The notes beneath the pieces are model-generated. The model was not told where the DNA came from. It worked only from the letters and a program-made list of their open reading frames with translations, and made no database searches. 64,000 nt of DNA, from NCBI RefSeq assembly GCF_047663525.1, contig NC_092621.1:12225001-12289000 (forward strand), read 5' to 3'. Positions 1 through 14,500 of the stretch are shown one piece after another. This DNA comes from Anas platyrhynchos (taxonomy: Eukaryota; Chordata; Aves; Anseriformes; Anatidae). The position numbers and the translations under genes are program-made. The first letter of the stretch is position 1. Each line of letters starts with the position of its first letter.

Positions 1-2510
1 GAATGCGAGTTAAACCTTACCACCCTCTCTTTTCCCAGGACTCTTCAGATTGCTTCTATGTTTTTGCTTTAGTTAGATCCTTACATCTTTCACGCGTTTT
101 CTCTCATCTTTCTCACCACCTGCAATGCTTACTGATGTTTCTTTGATCCTATCAATTTGGGAGAAGCAATACTTTTGATCAGGGTTTCCTTAATTTGTAA
201 ATTTTTGATAGCATGAAACTAAGCACATGCATGTGTGATGACTCGTTGAGAACTGCCACAGGAATTGTTTGCATTGGTGGGACTGATTGTTCATAAGTAC
301 ATAGCCTGAAAGGAGTTAAGTTTTTCTTCTCTGTTTTCTTTGCAGTCTGATTTTACCTAAATCAAACTTCTTTTGCTCTTGCATATTCTTGTGGCATTTT
401 ATCCTCCACAGTCTGTCTCTATAACCTTAACGTTCTTGATTTAGCCAAGTTATTATTATTCAAGTATTTATTATTCTTATGAATATAGTCAAATGTAAGA
501 GAGCCAAGTGTGCGCTTCACAGCCTTCCTGATATTTAAGTGACTTTGACTGTATTGCTTGTCTACACAAATGCATCTGAATCTGTTTCAATATTTACCAG
601 TATGTTGTGCTGGCCAAATTAGGGGTGATGGAATTTGTCAGACTCCCTTTGCCTTCCTCTCCTAGCCATTTTCCCAGAGCCTGAGAAACCTTTTCTTCCG
701 AAGAAGAATGTTTACACAACTTCGCATTGGTCACCAAGTACATGAAGTTTTGATATCTGAATGACTAGAGAACAGCCAGCAGCAGGGCTTCTTATGTTTT
801 TAGAAGTGTTAACTCTTCAGTTTGTTTATGGCAGTAGTGAGCAAGTGGACAAGCATACAGGATATTTTTATACTTGCAGAGAACAGTTCAAAGCTCAAGA
901 ACTGCCTGCCTACCATTTGGAGTCAGCAGCAGGCAGTGGGCAAGGACTTCGTGTAGGAAGGGAGATAGTTGCTGTACTTGGTACTTTGTTCCAGGAGTGC
1001 TCCTGCTTTGATTAATTCTCAGCCCTTTGCCAGATCTTGTCTGTAGGTCTTTTTCCTCTGCTTGGTTTTCAGGAAGGCTGCAAAGAGTCTGCAGCTTAGA
1101 GAACCACAGTGTTGCAGTTCACATACTCTGTGCCAGAAATGTCTGTTTCTTTCTTGCCTGCTATTCCTGGTTGCTCTGCCTAGCATGCTGAATTTTCAGT
1201 GCTAGCTTTAACATTTAAAGGAAGCAGTTGTCTGAAATGCAAACTCTTAAATACAGTGGAAATGTGTCTACATGATTAATTAGGCTCCCTTTAGATGCTG
1301 GGGGAAAAGGCCTTTAACATAGGGGTGTGGTGTGTTAAAAATAAGAAAACATCCCAGGATTACTGGCTTTTTCAGTCTGGGGCGTGCTTATGTATGTACC
1401 AACTTTTCATACACAATTTAATAGTAATTGAAAGTGTTTTGTCTCTAACTTGCTTTTTTACATTACATCAGTTGGAAAACAGCTCTCTATATTAAGCTGA
1501 TATTAGTAAGACCATGGGGAAGTAATATGTCTGCTTGTACTCTCTCCATATCTTGAGACTCACCTGTATTGGCACAATATGCGTCAGGATGTTATAAACT
1601 TCTCAATTTTCAAAAGATTTTCCTTTGTCTTTGCTTCTTATCTTAATTAAGTTAGCAACATGTGTATATGCTTCTGTGAATCAAATTCTGTGAATCCTTG
1701 AGATGTCAAGAACGTCAAAGATGAGCTTTCAGTGTAAAAGTCTTGAATTCAGCATAACATCTTCAGTTTATTCTGCAATCATATCTTTAGTAATTTATGC
1801 TGTTCAGTGTGTCCTGCCATGGTGTGGTTGGCAAACTCTCCAAATTTTCCAATGTTCAAACAAGCAGATGCTTGAGATGGGAAAACAAAACCAAAAGTTG
1901 GAAAATATATCCCTAGCATAGTCTCAAAAATATCCAGTAGCTTTCATTCCTCCATGTTACATTCACATACACTGATTTATTGATTTATTTATTTTACACA
2001 CATGCGCGCACACACACACACACACTTCTCTCCTGTGAAGAAAGTTGTCTCTGTGGAGGACAGTTCAGAAACAGAGCTTGATTTAGTTTAATTCAGGAAC
2101 CAAATTACCTTTTAGAGGAACTAAATTTTGTCTGCTGAAAGAGGACAATTACGATGGTCCTGAGTGTCTAGAGCAAAGCCATTTTTTTCTTCAGTAATTT
2201 CCTAAATCCAGGAATTCTATGAGGATATATTGAATCACTAGGAACATTAGTTTACAAACCCTGTTGGGCTAGATAGATGCACATTAGGTATATGGCTTGG
2301 GTTAATGAAACATCACCCTTTCTAAATGTATGAATACAAAAGTTTTTGATGTGCTTTCTCACTTTCAGAGCAATTACCTTCTTGGGAGGTAGTGGAGGTT
2401 TGCCAAAAGATCTAAGGACAGGGAAGGCAGAACTTGCCAGTACTTGATTTATGAATGAAGGAGAAAGGAGGTCTGTAACAGAACAGTGACATGTAAATGC
2501 TCTCTTCCAG
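1..2510 (+). other. RAI14: RAI14 intron (5' part of window)
   Basis: This stretch lies upstream of the first recognisable RAI14 exon and is read as part of a RAI14 intron. The missing amino end (about 56 residues by comparison with mammalian RAI14) is not encoded here in any frame I could recognise. Only short uninformative open frames and a CA microsatellite near 2.0 kb are seen. Confidence 0.7.
1996..2026. repeat. (CA)n microsatellite
   Basis: A run of alternating C and A, interrupted by a short GCGCG stretch, sits in the RAI14 intron. It is a simple-sequence repeat likely to vary in length, with no sign of function. Confidence 0.85.
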
Positions 2511-5500
2511 CTTTCACCTGGCAGCTACAAAAGGCCATGTAGAATGCCTGAGGATTATGGTGACACATGGTGCAGACGTGACAGCCCAAGATGGTGCAGG
2601 TATGCCTCTGAGAACATAAACGTGTAGCATAATATGCTTCATTTGCCTATAGTTCTGTATGTGCAGATTGCAACGAAAATTTGACAGTACTGCTCCCTCT
2701 CCCTTGCATACCATCTATGAAAAGCACTTCTAACCTGTGAGGGTTTGGATATGCTTGCTTTTCTGCACATAGAATTCAGATTCTATGCCTTTGAAAATTT
2801 TTGCCCTGATACGATAAATGCCAGAATTTATAGTGGACTCCAGTTGCAAAATAATAGTTTGATTTTATTAATTATTGCAGTTATTACACCCCTCCCCGCC
2901 CCCCTCCCTCCCCAAACAAACAAACAAACAACTTTCTGTTAACTTCATGTGAGGTTTTGCATAGATTAAATCAAGGTCTTGTGTGTTGCTTTTATGTGTA
3001 TCCAAGCTATTAACTCCGTTAACTGCACAGAAGTTGCAGTAAGACGTTTACTCAGGATTATGACATACGGAAAAAAGCTGATATGGGCTAAAACAGAGAG
3101 AGAACAGTTAAATATGCTGTTTCAGCCCTTGAAAGTCTATGTCTTTATTCCACTAGGACAATAATGAGAGCTGAATCTGAAACTGGCAAACACTTCTTAG
3201 TATATTTCGGTTGACGTATCTGGGGAATCTGTGACCAGCATTCTGTCAGGCTAGCAGAACCACCTAAATGAAGTGTCAGTATTCTGCCCATGGAATAATG
3301 ATCTGTAAATGCTGGGTTCAGTTTTAGCCACCAATTACAGCCCTAGTGAATTTGTCATACACTGAAATGATTTGCCTCCATGAGGAAGTGTCTGTGATAC
3401 TACAAGAAGTATTCAGATCATACATAATGATAAGAGAATATATACACCCAATAGTATTACTCAGAATTCATACTTCATCTTGTCTCAGGTTTTATTAGTC
3501 ATTTGGATAAATAACAGGTTGCCTGCTCTTGCTTGAAAGTGTCAACCCTGTGTCTCTTAGGAAACGTCTTTTCTGTAAAAGTCTCATTATTTGCTGTGAG
3601 GTTCTACTGTCTGGAGTGGCTCTAGTGTCTGTTACTGAGTACTGAATCTTAGCTCCTTCTTTCTTGCACAAATAATTCATTCTTTTGTTGTCTTTGGCCT
3701 ATTTAATTTTTCAGGGGCTCTGTAAGATAAAACTAGAGGAGAGACTGCAAAATCTTTCATCGCTAATACATAGTCAGTAAATTACTGTATTGCATAGCTA
3801 AATATGACCTCACAGATGCTAAGTAAATTAAGAGAAAGGGATGTCTACAAGATGTAAACTGAAGTAGTCATGTGTTCTGAGTCCTCATATATTTGTCTTT
3901 CATGGATGATAAAAATTTGTTGTAGTGATGAGTTTAGCTGGTTTTGCTCTTGGTGCTAGTTTTCTTTTTTCATTGCAAAAAAAAAAAAAAAAAATCATGT
4001 GGACACCTTGACCGACATCTATCTGCAAGTGAGGCTGTGTAATTTAGGAATTTTTTTTTTTATGAAACAAAACATATCTGCATAAAGTTAGACTTCCACT
4101 AAGGCAGACTCTGACACAATGTTTGTGTCATTCCTGTATGTAAAGCTAGACATTAAAATTGTTGTTCAGGTAGATAATGGAATAGTCTGCTGTATCTGAA
4201 GAAACTGGTAACTTGTAACAAGTAAACTTGTGAACTTGTAACTTGATGCAGGATTTTATTTTATTTTCTCTTGCTAATTCCAATGCTTTGCAGTGATTGA
4301 ATGCTTAATTTGCTTTGCTTTTGTTGATCTAGGGCACAGTGCTTTACATCTTGCAGCAAAGAACAGCCACCCTGATTGCATTAAGAGGTTACTTCAGGTA
4401 AAGTAAAAATTAATATTTTTGAGATTTCACATTGGTGTCTCTTCACTAGATACTGACACATTTCCTGTTAATAATCTGCATCACACTCCTATACTGTTGT
4501 TCTGTTTCCTTACAATCAAGAGACGAGCTTGAGTTTAAGACTTTTTAGGCACTGTGAACAGATGATAGCAACATCTCCCCTGAGTTGTCTACAAATTCAG
4601 TTTTCCCTGTGCAGCTGATCTGACATAGCGGAGCTAGGTCTCAAGCGGACTAATTTCCCAATTTTAGTCTGTGGCTGGATGGCTTGGAAGTAGATGGTAC
4701 AGAATAGGTATAGGGAAAGAGGATTCTTAATGTGCGGTGGGACTTTGATAGTGATCTACTGGAATGCTTTCTGTCTGTGCAATATAAAAGAATCCATTGT
4801 TGACCCGTGTCAACAATGGCTGTCAGGTTTACAGTCAAAGGTAAAAGAAAACAAAGTAGTTTGGTACTAATCCTCAACAACATGACATGAAGCACAGTGA
4901 GGGGTTAGAAAAAGTAGAAAGAAAGGAGTGGAAGGAGGGGGGGTAAGAAAAACAAAAATGAAGATAAAGAGAAGGTTCTTAGGACACTGAGGGAGGATGA
5001 AGATGTGTGTTAGTAAGCAAGGAGACACATTGTTCATCTCAGCTCCGTTGCAGAAAGCCACATAAGTTTTGTTGATGGAGGTGATCAGATATTTAGAAGG
5101 AGTGTAGAATTACCAATAAGATTGTGGCTAAGACAACGGATGAAATAATGAACCTACAAAATAACACTGCCTGAGTGCAGTAGCACAGAAAGGAATTGGA
5201 TCCCACATCTCAACCTCCAAATTCCTTTCCACTGGTTCCTTCAGGGTTACTCCAGACTCCAAGTCTGTTGTGACTGATGCCTGTCAATGTCTCTGACCAT
5301 ATTGAGTCAAATTTAATCGATTCCCAATCATTGCAAGCTGAACATCCCACCCCCTTCTTCCCCACCATTCTTGCACAGTTGGAAGGGGTTATGATTAAGC
5401 AGCAAGACTCTTCTCTTTGTGATTTGGTTAGCAAAGTCCACTAGATTCTAGAGCAAACCCATTTAGAGCATAAACAGTGACATCAAGCTGTCACTAATTG

Positions 5501-8500
5501 TATCGCATGCAAGAGCATGATCAACTCAGCAGCTAGATGTGTTTAAATATCTGCTGCCTATTCACCTGCCCGCTGTAACCGCAAACTGTTTTTGTTGATG
5601 TCTTGCTAATTTTATTACAACATATGTATTTCCAAACAAGTTTGTAAGTCCAAATTTAGTAATATTCTCCAATAATTCATGCTCTTTGGATTGCTTTCTT
5701 GCATCTGTAGACCAACTTTATGATATAAGGTGTTTGTACGTGTGAGAAAAGTCTAATCTTAACATAATTATTTTACCCAGGCTGAATCTTGATGTTTTTT
5801 GTTATATAATTTGGTAGCCGGCACAAAATTGTTTTCCTGGAAAACCATGGAAGAATTGGAGGCAGTGCTACATTTGAAAGTTACAATATCTAACGTTTGA
5901 CTTATAGAAACTAAAAATATCAGTGTGATATCTTTATTTGCCATAAACTAGAAGTAAAATCTTCTGTACCAAAACAAGTCTTTATAAATATATGCAATCT
6001 GGTATTTTTATATTTATTACTTCAAAGCCTAGCTTAATCAGTAAGCAGGTGGCTTAAAATATTACAAAATATAACTAGCTTTTAGATGATTTAGTTCTTA
6101 CATATGGAAGTGAGGCATTATGTCCTTCAAGAGAAACAATTTAATGCTAATGCATTAGAATGTGTTTGCTTTAGCTCCTAGTGTAATGTAAAATATGAAG
6201 CTTTTGCTTTTCTCAGGCAAGGGGTGGAGAGAAGAGATTCTTTTCAGTTTCCAGATAGAAACTGTTCCAAAACTATAACTTTTTTTCTAGGGATATCTCT
6301 TACCATGTATGTTTCATGACTTCAGAATAAGCTCTTACCAAGAAAGGATGGACAAGATTGGTAGAGAGGAAAGCTGTGCTTTTCATCAGTATTCTTGTTC
6401 ACTTTTATTATATGGGCTGAACTTCGTGGAATAGCTCATAAAACTATTCTCTGAGATGTTCAGCTCTCTGTCCTTAACATCAAACATATGTGTTTTTCTT
6501 GGTGTTTCACTATTATTTTTTTCTCCTTTCTGAACTATACAGTCTAAATGTTCAGTAGACAGCACTGACAATTCTGGGAAAACAGCTTTACACTATGCAG
6601 GTAACTTCTTTGTTAAAAGTGTGTACTATGTATTTTGTCATGCTTGATGTTCCTAGCTCATGAGCTTGATGAAGCTTTGTAGGTTCTAAATGCATAAATA
6701 TAGTGACTCCCTTTCTGCTGATTGGAAAAACAGTGGGCAGAATGGTGAGCTGTATTAAAGTTGGCTACTTTCTGTTCTGTCATTCCATTTTTTTCTAGCT
6801 TTCTTTGACTAATCTTTTGATTTTATTTCCAACTTGAAATGTCAGATTTATTGAAATGCATGCATTTTTAATCTGACAATGGAAGTTTACTTTTCTAAAA
6901 TTAACATATTATTGACTAATTGAAGATTCGAGCAGCCGAGGGATACGTGTTCATTCTCATGGCTTATAAATTTGGGGTATTTTTTAACACTGTGAATAGC
7001 AAATTTCAGTTAATTATAGTTAGCAAGTTCACTCTTACATGTGCAAAGCCATTTAAATATTTAAATATTAAGATAAGTTTGATTCTGACTCTAGTGCTTA
7101 AAGATCACATGTTAATTTGGACTATAAATAATAGTTTTATTTCTGCTTACAGCTTGCTGTTCATTCTCTGTCTGTTTCAATCTTCCTTAAAAACAGATAT
7201 GATTTAATTGTTTTTCTTGAACACCATTGTAATGATGCAATATTGCAAATGGGAAGTGGGGAACACAGGTTTCAAAAAAAGTGTTTCATGGACTTTCATG
7301 CTAGTTTTTTTATTTCTTTTAGCTGCGTGTGGTTGTCTTCAGGCAGTTCAACTTCTCTGTGAACACAAATGTCCAATTAACGTCAAAGATTTGGTACGTA
7401 CCTCTTCTCCCATTGTTCACTTCAAAGCTTTTACCTCCTGCTTCAGTCAATCTCAGGTATCGTAGTTCAAAGCAATACTACTGTTGTATTTCATTTTGGA
7501 TTTCTCTGGCAGAGAATATTCCTTTTGCAGCTTGCCATAGTAGATGTGGGAAACCACTATCATACACTAGTGGTAGGATTTGCTGTTTGTTAAATTGAGG
7601 GTTTGATACAAGTGTTTAGAATCCATTCTGATATATTCAAAACACCATTAAAAGTCTTCCCACTCGCTCCAGTAGACTGCGGGAAACGCATGTTATGTGG
7701 CAAGTGCTGCAAAAAAAAAACCACAATTTGGTATAATGTAAAGGCTAAGGGACAGTACATTCTCTATTATGAAGTGACTACAAACAAACAGATCTATCTG
7801 TGAGAATGATGCAGTTGCCTGATAGAAAACCCTGATGATAAAGAGAGTGGATGTGACAGAAATTAGACCAAAAAAAGAGGGGGAAGGAGGGCATTTAACT
7901 TTTTTTTTTTTCTTTCTTCCATCTTATCTTCCTATCTGGTCTTTTTGATGAGTTTAAAAAAAAAAAACAACAAAACACTCATGAAAATTAGATCTAAAAT
8001 TTCAGCAGATGCATTTTAAAGGCAGAAACATTTGTCTTTTTTTTTAATCCTAAGAATTAGGAAGGCTGTGGGAGAATCTTAAGATGCCCTCAACTGCATC
8101 ATGGGTGATCATGAGGAAGACATAGCTAAACCCACGTCAGGTGCACAACAAAATGATGTCAAGCAATGGTCACAGTTTGGGCAGTAGAACTGATTGGGAA
8201 ATTCCAATTATGTGTTAAGGAAAAAAAGAATTATTACCATGTAGGTGGTGAAACATTGGAAATGGGACCAAAAGACACCATGGTGTCTCTGTCTGTGGAC
8301 ATGCTTAAAACCTGACTGGACAAGTCTCTGAGCAATGTACTGTGAAGTTTGCCTTTCTTTGGAATGAGGGCAAAGGAGAAAAAAAAATCTCTGAAGTTGT
8401 CTTCCAATTAAAGTCACTCTGTTATTGTAAGAAATGTTGTATTTGTGCCCTGTACTTAGTTAAAATTAACCTTTTTGTTGTGGACTTATTTATAGGCATT

Positions 8501-11500
8501 GTATAGTTGCAAAATCACCGTGTTATAGCATTAAGCAAACAGAAAAGGGAGTACAGACAGCAAAAAGCATTCCTGTTCCTAATGCTTTGCTGAGTGATTC
8601 CATTCCCAGTACTAAAGGAAGAAATTAAATAAACCCAGCTACATTTATGGTACATGAGAAAAATGTACAGATAGTGCCTTGTTTGTGCTGTGTAGAAGGA
8701 AGGTGCATAGCTGACCTTTAAATCTCAGGGTGGTATTTGTAAGTTGTCGAATTATTGTTTATAGTTTCTTTAAATGCATTCCTAGGATGGGAACATACCT
8801 CTGCTGCTTGCAGTACAAAATGGTCATACAGAAGTCTGCAAATACCTTCTGGATCACGGAGCAGACGTCAACACCAGGGATAAAAATGGAAGGTACAGCA
8901 GGTTAACCATCACCATGTTAATTCTTTCTCAGGGTTGACTGTCAAACGATGCTCTCTTCCCAAAACTGTTGTTATGTGAAATAATGCTTTCAATACCAGA
9001 GAGAATATCCCAATTGTCAAGAAAGCTTACAGAATTCTGCCTAAAGGGAAAGAAACTAAATAACTCTAAAACTAGATCATGCCTGTAAGATTTTCATTGG
9101 GTTACCAGAGCAGCAAATCACATTTTAAAATCATTCCTGCAAGAGTTTGAATGATAGCACTTGCCCACACGTCACTTTGTATGTGTCCCAGTTTTCAATG
9201 CTGCTCTGTTCTTGGCGTGAGTTAGTTTCTCCAATTTTAATCTGAAAACTGTTACTTGGGAGTGACATCCATGGGGATCTCTCTTTTCTAACGTAACACA
9301 GCCACAGCACCAAGAGAAAATACAATAAAACTGTTGTATCATGGAGATGCTGTCTTCTTAGAAAGTGCCATTTAGCGACTTGTTGCATTAATAGACATCT
9401 AGTGTGTCAGAAAATTGTTTATAAACCAGAGCATCCTTGTGGAAAAAAATGTACTCATTTTGATGATACTGATGAAGTTCAAGAGCTTTTGAAAATTATG
9501 GACTGTTTTATAAATGATGAAATGGCAAAGGTAAGGCCAGATGCTGAGAAGACTTGGCACTTAATAATTATCTTGATTATTATGTGATACAATGCCCATA
9601 TTGTTCTTTGGCAACACCTGGAAGGATGAGATTGGGCCCTAGCTTGGTTTATGAGAGTTCAAAGTTCTATTAGTCTGCTTTTTGTTTTAAGTTGCCCAAA
9701 GAAAACCCCTTTGTTAGTTCTCAGTTGGTTCATTTGTTCGAATGGCCTCTACGGTGCTTTGAACTCAAGGTGCTACCATTCTGGGACCTCTGCCTTTCTC
9801 TCACTTGCTTACTTTTAATCAAGAGGTAGTGCTAACAGGTTGTAATTTAATTGGATGGAGGTATTTCTGTTATAAATAAGACAGTACTTGCAAGTTTGGT
9901 ATTCCTTATTTTTTTTTAAAGAAAGTACAGTGTGTAAAAGCAAGAAAAACTATATAACATGGAATGTACCATTTTAATTCCAACTTTCCTTATGGTAAGG
10001 AGAATAACTGCTCTGGCATCTCTTGTTCACAGAATCGATTGCATATTTAATGAAAAAGCAGAAGCCTTAACAGGAGGAGAAAGAGAGAGCCTTTGCAAAT
10101 GGCTTGTCCAATTCCGTCTGTTGTCCAGACTAAGCTAGTCATTTTGGCAGTCTAAAACCATCCCTGTGAAACTGCTATCCAAGTTACCACTCAACATTTG
10201 ACTTTTTAGCACAGTACTGCAACAGCCATCGCTTCCTGAGGGCTCCCCTTTTACAGGGAGTGTGTTTAATTCATCAGTGAAATGGTTGCCTTAATATCTA
10301 GTAAATACCTAAACAACTGGGGTTGTTCAGCCTAGAGAAAAGGAATCTCAGGAGAGACCTTATCACACTCTACAGTTACCTTAAGGGAGGCTATACGGAG
10401 GTGGGGACTAGACTTTTCTATCAAGCACCAAGTGATAAGACGAGGGGAAATGGCCTCAAGTTACACCAAGGAAGGTTTAAGTTCGATATTGGGAGAAATT
10501 TCTGTAGTAACTTCTCAGTTTCATATCTGCACTGAGAAACGTAGTTGTGTGTGAACTTGGCCAGCCTATTAGGAATGATTTCGTATTTAAAAGGGAGAAT
10601 TCTGCTGTGTCAGGAAAGCAATATTAGAGCATGCTCGAGAGGTGGGGTTTTCTGTGTTTTTGTAATTATCCTATGTGTGGTTTATGATCCCTAAAAGTCA
10701 CTGAGGAAAAACAGACACAACCTGTTAGGAAAATGTTCCTTCTGTATGTTACCCTTACTGTAGGAGGCACTGTCAAGCTGCCCTGTGTTGGAGAGAGAAT
10801 TGATTGTGCTATAAGACACTTCTTTATCTTTTTTATTTGAGAATGGCTCAGGATTTGAGGTCAAACCACCTTTCAGTCTCATTGAAGAGCTTTGAGAAAT
10901 ATGTTTAGCTTTTTGGGTGATAGCTGCTTAAAAACAACATGAAATAAAGGCTTTTGTGTTGTAATTGAAGTGTGACAGTGAGATCTGGTAGTCTGACTTT
11001 ATCCTTCATCCACTTCTCTCTCTCCTTTTAGCTTCACGAACCCATTTTTAGAAATGTTTGGAGATATGTGCAAAATATAACAGGCCTTTGCAGAAGGTCC
11101 AGCTGGGATGTATGGGGAAGAGGAGGAAGGGCGGGCAGGTGTCTGTGCATAGAAAAGACAGTTGCATGTGTGTGTTGATAAATATGTTGATAAAATTGTT
11201 CTTCATTACACAATACCTGTCACTCTTTCTTCCTTACAAAATGAGCTGCTGCTTCAAAGGCTATTCTTGATAATTTTATCTTGTTTCTTTTGTCCAGAAC
11301 TGCTTTGATGATGGCTTGTGAAGCTGGTAACCTTAACATGGTGGAAGCGTTCCTTAAGAAAGGTGCAGATGTCAGTTTAGTAGATGTCTTTGGGCAGAAT
11401 GCCATGCATTACTCCAAAATCTCTGAGAATGCAGGGATCCAGAATCTCGTATCATCAAAGTTATCTCAGGATGTGGGTACGTAAGAGATGCTGTTATACT

Positions 11501-14500
11501 GTTTGTCACTTTTCATTTTGGCTATGTTTATGTTTATTAATGAACAAATTTACTTTGTAAAGTAACCTGAAAATTTTCAAAAGCTATCTTCAAGATGGTC
11601 TGTCTGAAGCTTTTCAAAACAGGAAAATGTGGTATTTGCTGTATATGGTAATATCCAATGTGAGACAAAATATTCAGCAGGGCAAACAGGTGGTCTGGAG
11701 AAAGAAAAGGTAAGCAGATGTAACAGCATAAAGAACTCTTGCAATGAATTTGAACTAGAGCTTCTCTTTACTATGTGAAAGACTATGTTTAGCTCCTCAG
11801 TAGAAGGATTCAGAAGGAACTAATGCAGACGGGACTTTATGGTCAAGCTAAAACAGATTTTTGAAGTAGTAAGTTAATGTGAACGAATGGTGAGAGGCTA
11901 CAGTAGAAGCAGAGTTGTCACAATCCTTCAAGTTTTATATCACTGTGAAACAAACAAAAAAAAGCAGCGGAGAAGATGTATTTAAATGCAATTTTTAATT
12001 TTAAGTATATTGCTCAGATTTCAAACAGGAGTTCAAAAAACAAACAGCATTTATGATGCAGGAAATTAGAGCTGAGAGAAGTGTTAGGCAAATAACATTT
12101 TCGTTGATCATTGTTCTTAATTCTGCTTTTTTTTTGCTTCACAGATACAAAGTCACCCACTAAATCAAAGCAGGTATTTATCCTTTTGATTTTAAAAATT
12201 CTTGGGCTTTATAGACTTGTAGCTCATGGAAAAAATAGTAACTGTCATGACTAGTAGCAGTAGATGTGACTAGTAGCTAGTAGTCACTGTGAGATGCACA
12301 TCTAATAACTGCTCTGTAATTTGAAAAGTTTTTGTTGCTTATTTAAAGAATGTGTTTCAGGAACATCAGTTTTGGGTTTACCTTCTCTCTGACATAGCTG
12401 CCAGATTCCTCAGTGACAAAAGGAAGGGAGGATGCATGTGCATGCGCACGTGTGTGCCAGGAGGATACTCCGCCGTTTTCATGTATTGCAGGAGCTTTGC
12501 TGGACTCCAGTCTCTTAAAACTGTATAAAAATCACCTAGAAAAGTTTTCTGTTTCCAAAACATCTATCTGAAGGTTTTCCCTGGTTGTACCTTACTAGTG
12601 ACCCCTATCTGTTGAGACTCTTATCAGATTTAGGCAATTAAATAAGTTTCTTACATTCTGTATTTAGTACCATGCTATCTTGGAGTGCAAATATCTTGTA
12701 GACTTACTTGCTGGTGGCTGGAAATTAGATGAGGGTGCTATGTATTAGTTCATTCTTTCTCTGAGTGGAGAAGTTGGGTTTTTCAGGGAGTTCAGGCAGA
12801 AGCTGATGGAGGGGAAACATGGTAGCTGTTAAGAGTGGCATGGCTGGAATATGAATGAATGGAAGTTGATGGAGAGGAAAGATGGTAGCTATTAAGAATG
12901 GCATGACTGGACTATGAATGAATTTCTGAAAGTATTCAAAATCACTAGTGCTAAACTTGTTGTCAGCTTCTGCTTTTTCACTAAATCTTGTTTGTTTTCA
13001 CTGAAGCATGGATTACAAAGGAACATATTCTTATTGTTAGGCATGTTTAATATCTTTGTGTTATTAGAAATGTAGTCTTTACATAGAAAAAAAGGAGCTG
13101 CATGAGCTGCTAAAGTTGATATTAATGTGGGAAAATATATATGTATATATATATTTGTGAAACAACTTGCTCGGACTTTACTAACCAAACTAACAAACCT
13201 ACCTTCTCTGGCTGGTGAAACTTTCAGCATGATCAAGGCTCTAAATTAAGTTCAGAAAGAAGTGGAACTCCAAAAAAACGCAAAGCCCCACCTCCTCCTA
13301 TCAGTCCTATTCAGGTAAAGAAAAGACCAATCTTGAGATACTTTTAGGGGATGAAGAACATTTTGACCATTATGTGAATGATGTGGGCTGAATTTGAGCT
13401 GTCTCTCCTTCTTTATATGCCTGTCATGTTATGAGTGCTTTTCCTGACATTAAGATGACACATTGATGAGTTTAACTAAGAAAATTGCTTGAAATATAGC
13501 ATGGTTTAAGATACAGTAGTACAAATTTTACTGTATAGGTGCTTTTTCTATCTAAAATTGAAGGTTTGATTGTTTTGCAGACTTCCTTAAGTAAATTACA
13601 TGTATTTTAAATCCACATATGTATGTACACGTTATTATATGCACATATACATATGATAGTAAAACACTTAAATTGATTTGTATAGTATATCAAAATACAG
13701 TTTAACAGTTGTTATATTAAACAGAAAAGTTACCCGTACAACAAACGCATTGCAAGTGTGATACTGGCTCAAAAGAGTAATGAATAATTAAATTTGCTCT
13801 TTGAAATTAACCGAGTTGTTACTTATGTTAGTGCAAGGAAAAGTGCTCGCATGTGTTTGTGTCTATATATGGCACATGTTAGAGGATTAGTTATATGTAT
13901 GCATACATATACTTATTTATATATAATCTTTTACAGCTTAGTGATTTGTCCTCTCCACGCTCATCAACTTCAACTCCCATGACAGGAAAAGGACAGGCTT
14001 TCTTTGCTGACCAGGTATGTGAGATGTCAAAGTTATCTTTCTGTTCTTACTAAGTATGGGGGAAGAATGTGTAATACCATAGCAATTTATTTTGCTGACT
14101 GCAGAATCTCCTGTGAATTAATTAGCTGCATTTTAAGAGTAAAAAGGAATCTAAATCTATTTCAATGTAATTTACAAAGCAAATGTGGATTGCTTTAATG
14201 TTTAACGAACATCTAAATAGAATTAGTCATAAACTAGTCAGTATATAGGAATATGGTTGTGAAAGTAAGTATTAATGGTGTGAGAACTCATTAGCTAATA
14301 CCAGTGAAATATATGGGATTGTGTTGCAAAAAGTAGTGCCTCTGTCATCAAAAGACATCAGGCAAATACTTAAGCATGTTCTGTCTCATATTTGTCTTAT
14401 GGTTTTGAAGTTTATCTTAGGGTATTGAAGATTTCTTTTTAAGTACACCACAATATATTGCAGCAATTTATCATAGGGGCTGCAGCTTTTCCAAACTATC

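Noticed and set aside
6920-7598. + strand open frames of 85-95 codons around a RAI14 exon
   Set aside because: They are mainly intron; only 7323-7393 in the ankyrin frame is coding.
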